Below, piece by piece: positions 60,797-64,000 of a DNA stretch of 64,000 nt. Source of the DNA: Catellatospora tritici. GTDB lineage: Bacteria; Actinomycetota; Actinomycetes; Mycobacteriales; Micromonosporaceae. The stretch covers positions 103,757 through 167,756 of the forward strand of contig NZ_JAHRCY010000019.1 in NCBI RefSeq assembly GCF_019083965.1. The letters are read 5' to 3'. The notes below the pieces were generated by a model. It did no database searches. It had not been told where the DNA came from and saw only the letters and a list, made by a program, of their open reading frames with translations. The position numbers and the translations under genes were made by a program. The number at the start of each line of letters is the position of its first letter. Position 1 is the stretch's first letter.

Positions 60797-61036
60797 TCAG
60801 CGGGGGCGGGCGGCGAAATCGGCCAGATCGGACATCAGCTGATCTCGGGCCGCGAACAGCGCGTCGGTGCAGGAGCGTGTCCGAGGGGGAACCCGAATCA
60901 GAACCCAACCGGGTCCGACGCCGTCGACGTCGATCCCATTGGTGTAGCGGCTGATCGTTGGCGGTGTTCCGCTCTCGACACCTGGGTGGTGGAGGCAGTT
61001 CTCGCTGTCGGCCGCACGCGGCAGGTGCGCATGCGG
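60797..61036 (-). pseudogene. 5'-truncated gene fragment, 79 codons, no start codon
   Basis: The minus-strand frame from a TAG at 61037-61039 to TGA 60797-60799 has no ATG or GTG that could start it, yet it reads as protein: GTPPTISRYTNGIDVDGVGP, then GWVLIRVPPRTR, and SDLADFAARPR at the end. The family is unknown. It looks like the 3' end of a gene whose 5' part was lost, perhaps when the deaminase gene arrived. The palindrome 60727-60788 would be its terminator. Confidence 0.45.
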
Positions 61037-61049
61037 CTAGTATCCCGGC

Positions 61050-61562
61050 GTGACACCCGAGGAACTTGTCGCTCTGGCACTCGACGTTTCCGAGGAGGGC
61101 ATGCGGGCCGGCGAGTTGCCCGTCGGTGCGGTCATCGCGATGGGTGACGAAATCATCGCACGCGCGTACACCCAGGAGCGGACACAGGGCCGACGGTTGG
61201 TGCACGCCGACCTGAGCGCGATGGAAGCGGCCGACCGGCGACTTGGCTGGAAGCCCCGCGAGCATCCGCTGACTCTTGCGATCACGTTGGAGCCCTGTCT
61301 CATGTGCCTTGGGGCGGCGATGGCACTCGGCGTCTCCCAGGTCTACTACGGCCTGGAAGCGCCGGATGACGGTGCCGCCGGTATCCCAGCCGTCTGGCAG
61401 CCGGCCCGGCAGACCATGTCGTTCTCTCAACTACCCGTCGTCACCGGCGGCTACCTTCGACGGGAGTGCCGCGACCAGTTCCGGCGCTACGCCCTCACCG
61501 CCGCCAAGGCGTCATTACGCCAGTACGCCGAGAGCATGGCGGCCCTGCCAGACCACCTCTGA
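61050..61562 (+). CDS. Nucleoside/CMP-dCMP deaminase-fold protein with altered catalytic motif, 170 aa
   Basis: Cytidine-deaminase-fold protein near the TadA/guanine-deaminase group. Zinc ligands are His in VHADLSAMEAAD and the Cys pair in TLEPCLMCLGAAMALGV. The usual motif is H-A-E, whose Glu shuttles protons; here it is H-A-D, so the catalytic residue is Asp unless another Glu compensates. The remaining C-terminal helices (REHPLTLAITLEPCLM...YLRRECRDQFRRYALT) are intact. GTG 61050. It may be a divergent deaminase of the actinobacterial type that I recall with HAD, or a non-catalytic relative. It is not in an operon. Confidence 0.78.
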   Translation: MTPEELVALALDVSEEGMRAGELPVGAVIAMGDEIIARAYTQERTQGRRLVHADLSAMEAADRRLGWKPREHPLTLAITLEPCLMCLGAAMALGVSQVYYGLEAPDDGAAGIPAVWQPARQTMSFSQLPVVTGGYLRRECRDQFRRYALTAAKASLRQYAESMAALPDHL

Positions 61563-61732
61563 GCGATGAGTCCGCGTGCTCTGGTCCGATGTGGGCTCGA
61601 CGAATACGGGACGGGACCCTGCTGGTGGTCACGCCGTGCGGTGGGCGCACCTCGTCGCGCCCGTCGTGGTGATGGCGCGCGTCACAGATGCGGGCCGATG
61701 ACACGTCATCCCCGCGGTGACATTCTCACGGC

Positions 61733-62206
61733 ATGGCTGATCAACGACCTCCCCGGCTCGTCACCGATGAGCGCGCCACCTTGCTCGCGCTGCTGCAGTA
61801 TCACCGCGAGTCCTTCGTTCGCAAGGTCGTCGGCATCGACGACGCCGCCGCGGCACAATCGCCGGTGGTCAGCGGGACGAGCCTGCTGTGGCTCACCAAG
61901 CATCTGGCGGGCGCCGAGTCCGCGTGGTTTCTCATCCGGTTCGCCGGACAGGACGTGGAGTTGCCCGACGAGAAAGTCCAGCCCGGCGACACGGTCGAGG
62001 CGGCCGTGGAGAACTACCGTCAGGTGTGGTCTCGGGTCGCGCCCATCGTGGAGCACGCGGACCTCGACGAGGTGTGCCGACGGCCAGGCGACCAGCCGCA
62101 GTGCAACCTGCGCTGGATCATCAGCCACATGCTGGAGGAAACCGCGCGGCACGCCGGGCATGCTGACATCCTGCGTGAACTCATCGACGGATCGACCGGT
62201 CGGTAA
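61733..62206 (+). CDS. DinB/DUF664-family protein, paralogue of 56844-57359, 157 aa
   Basis: Four-helix DinB-superfamily protein. LLWLTKHLAGAESAWFLIRF holds the first His, and ISHMLEETARHAGHADILRE the last two. The ending EETARHAGHAD is shared with the 171-residue paralogue at 56844. Short genes of this type are numerous in actinobacteria and mostly uncharacterised. ATG 61733 has only weak purines upstream. Single gene; 243 nt after it hold nothing I can name. Confidence 0.82.
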   Translation: MADQRPPRLVTDERATLLALLQYHRESFVRKVVGIDDAAAAQSPVVSGTSLLWLTKHLAGAESAWFLIRFAGQDVELPDEKVQPGDTVEAAVENYRQVWSRVAPIVEHADLDEVCRRPGDQPQCNLRWIISHMLEETARHAGHADILRELIDGSTGR

Positions 62207-62448
62207 CCGTTTGGACCGTACCCGCCAGAGTGCCCCGGCCCAGGGCGCCCCGGCGATCGCGGCACGCAGTGGCAGCCTCCGACAACCCGGCACCAACGAG
62301 TGCCACAAGAGGTACCTCGGGCGCGTGAGCCGATGGCATGCAGCCCGCGACCAGTGCTGGGTTCTATCCTCGTTGGCCACTCGGGTTCCGGTTGCGACAA
62401 CGATCCCGCCGGGCGACCGCAGTGCTCGCACGATCGCTGTGCGGCCCG

Positions 62449-63108
62449 TCACTCGTACCGGTACTTCAGCGAGTCCGCCTCCGCCTGCTCGATGTCAGCG
62501 ATCGTCAGCTCCGGCATCCGCAGCTGGGCCAGCGTCACCTCGGCCGAGGTCGGCTGGGCGTCCGCCGGCAGCCACTGCTCCGGCGTCCAAGCCCCGCTGC
62601 GCAGCAGCGCCTTGGGGCAGTGCGGGTAGACCTCCTCGATCCCCAGCACCAGCGCGCTGGCCGGCGGCTTGCCCACGGCGGTCAGCTGCGACAGCAGCTC
62701 GGGGCGGGTGGAGACGCAGGCCCGGCCGTTCACCCTCAGCGTCGTGGTGCGCCCCGGGATGACGAACAGCAGCCCGGCCCGCCCGGTGGCGATGACGTTC
62801 TGCAGGGTGTCCAGACGCTTGTTGCCAGTCGCGTCCGGTATCGCCACCGTCCGTGCGTCCAGGACGGCGACGAACCCGGCGGGGCCGCCGCGCGGGGTGA
62901 CGTCACAGTTGCCCTCGGCGTCCACGCTGGCGACCAGGACCAGCGACGAGCAGCCGATCAACCGCCGGGTCTGCTCGGTGAGTTCGGTCATCTGCTTCCG
63001 CACGGCCGCGTCACTGGGCAGTTCATAGGCCCGGCGCAGCGTCTCCTGGTCGGGCACGGCGTCGAGGCGCAGCGAGTCGAAGGCACTGGCGGCAGAGGCT
63101 GACGTCAT
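62449..63108 (-). CDS. Pyridoxamine 5'-phosphate oxidase-family flavoprotein, 219 aa
   Basis: FMN-binding split-barrel protein. The PNPOx core starts at LVASVDAEGNCDVTPRGGPA and continues with TVAIPDATGNKRLDTLQNVI and AGLLFVIPGRTTTLRVNGRA, the FMN-phosphate and dimer region. The family type is MSMEG_1061-like/PNPOx-related, usually of unknown substrate (F420 or FMN reductases are common in actinobacteria). ATG 63108 begins MTSASAASAFDSLRLDAVPD; the ORF could extend upstream to 63156 but this is not supported. Transcribed alone. Confidence 0.83.
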   Translation of the reverse strand: MTSASAASAFDSLRLDAVPDQETLRRAYELPSDAAVRKQMTELTEQTRRLIGCSSLVLVASVDAEGNCDVTPRGGPAGFVAVLDARTVAIPDATGNKRLDTLQNVIATGRAGLLFVIPGRTTTLRVNGRACVSTRPELLSQLTAVGKPPASALVLGIEEVYPHCPKALLRSGAWTPEQWLPADAQPTSAEVTLAQLRMPELTIADIEQAEADSLKYRYE

Positions 63109-63478
63109 ACCGCCGACCCTAGTGGACCGACCCGGCCGACGAGGTGACCAGACCACTGACCTGCCAGAATCTTGGCGCAGGTGGCGACGCGGTGGTGTCG
63201 AAACTCGTGGACACGACGTTCACCGTCGATCAAGCGGTGTCAGACGCCACGGTCAAACCGTGTCCAGAAGCACAGAAATTGTCCGACTTCCCGTGGTCTC
63301 GGCACGGCAACGACTTGGCGCCGGGAATGCCGTTGCCCGGCCATCTTCGCCGGGGTTTTCAACTGCTGGTGGTTAGGTGAGCTTTGGTGTGTTCCAGTGG
63401 TCGTTGGTGTGCTCGGCCGGGGTGGTGCCTGGCTGGTGGTGGCCGGTGTTGTCGTACCCGGTGTCTAGCGTGTGCCGT
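63109..63478. other. Gene-free stretch before the transposase, probably the mobile element's left flank
   Basis: No convincing ORF; a 78-codon plus-strand frame (63144-63380) has no ribosome site or recognisable motif. Composition is less GC-rich than the flanks. The boundary of the transposase element probably lies here, but I could not fix it: IS200/IS605 elements lack terminal inverted repeats and end in small hairpins. Confidence 0.4.
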
Positions 63479-64000
63479 GTGTCTGATGTGGCCGGTGCTG
63501 TGGTGGTGCAGGCGTACCGTTTCGCCCTGGACCCGAGCCCGGCTCAGGACCGTGACCTGTACCGGCATGCCGGTGCCGGCCGGTTCGCGTTCAACTGGGC
63601 CCTGGCCACAGTACGCGCCAACCTCGGCCAGCGCGCCGCCGAGCGCACCTACGGCCTGACCGGCCCGCAGCTGACCCCCGCACTGGGCTGGACCCTGCCC
63701 GCCCTGCGCCGCGCCTGGAACGCGGCCAAGCCGCAGGTCGCGCCCTGGGTGGGCGCAGTGCTCGAAAGAGGCGTACAACACCGGATTGGACGGTCTGGCG
63801 CGGGCGTTGGGCAACTGGTCGGCCTCGCGCAGTGGCCGCCGCGCCGGGCCCAGGGTCGGGTTTCCCCGGTTTCGGTCGCGGCGGCGGGTGGTGCCGTCGG
63901 TGCGGTTCACCACCGGCACGATCCGGGTCGAGGACAGCCGCCACCATGTGACCCTGCCGAGGTTGGGTCGGATCCGTACCCATGAGTCGACCCGCAAACT
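63479..64000 (+). pseudogene. IS200/IS605-family TnpB (OrfB), frameshifted and cut by the window edge
   Basis: GTG 63479 starts the N-terminal TnpB domain: VQAYRFALDPSPAQDRDLYR, then HAGAGRFAFNWALATV. At about 63745 (after PQVAPWV) the frame must shift by one base to go on as CSKEAYNTGLDGLARALGNW, ASRSGRRAGPRVGFPRF and RTHESTRKL at the edge. In the original frame the protein becomes meaningless and stops at 63985. So it is a decayed RNA-guided nuclease/transposase accessory gene, or the site of a sequencing error. The RuvC catalytic part lies beyond the window. No tnpA is visible. Confidence 0.7.

Noticed and set aside
63144..63380. 78-codon plus-strand frame before the transposase
   Set aside because: No ribosome site, no motif and no partner; likely non-coding flank.

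Overview
The window is very GC-rich DNA with GTG starts, GTGA/ATGA-coupled operons and purine-rich ribosome sites. It carries a mycothiol-type DinB enzyme, a sugar importer without its own ATPase and many Tat or lipoprotein signals. This points to a filamentous actinobacterium, most likely of the Micromonosporaceae type (the family is an inference from overall character). I found no rRNA, tRNA or CRISPR array.

Layout. 1-15.8 kb (minus strand): an insecticidal-type Tc toxin locus. TcA is split into two ORFs (the second runs off the left edge), and TcB-TcC is one fused protein ending in an apparent nucleotidyltransferase-like payload. 16.1-26.8 kb: secreted enzymes (GH172, an M23-like protein, a lysozyme-like protein, an N-acetylmuramoyl-L-alanine amidase and a truncated DUF4185 protein). 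Four of them carry the same C-terminal FG-GAP/VCBS propeller built from about 50-residue blades. A GH172 remnant and a LacI-family regulator lie among them. 27-30.7 kb: an N-acetylhexosamine kinase-like gene, then a less GC-rich patch with two broken genes and a small orphan. 30.7-44.1 kb: mixed genes, namely DUF402, a Tat-exported multicopper oxidase, an MDMPI-type enzyme, peptidase E, a lipoprotein/ECF sigma/membrane-protein operon, two polytopic glycosyltransferase-like proteins, a doubly truncated TetR/hydrolase pair, a His-rich protein beside a NicO-like transporter, and a 581-residue orphan.

44.2-56.7 kb: a probable cell-wall-recycling island. It holds a three-gene sugar ABC importer, an RpiR/MurR-type regulator, the MurNAc-6-phosphate etherase gene murQ, a complete Dpp/Opp-type peptide importer and an exported C39-like peptidase. 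Together with the amidase and lysozyme-like proteins (and perhaps the kinase at 27 kb), these could release, import and catabolise peptidoglycan sugars and peptides. 56.8-64 kb: two DinB-like proteins, an isochorismatase-like hydrolase/CoA-transferase operon divergent from an HMG-CoA-lyase-like gene with shared operator-like dyads, a dead hydrolase, a deaminase-like gene, a PNPOx-like protein, and a frameshifted IS200/IS605-type tnpB cut by the right edge.

Gene decay is common here: a GH172 remnant, a frameshifted zinc-ribbon gene, a lipoprotein with an in-frame stop, TetR and hydrolase fragments, a deleted lipase-like gene, a 5'-less fragment and a broken transposase. Two copies of one long palindrome (19.4 and 60.7 kb) suggest a dispersed repeat family.
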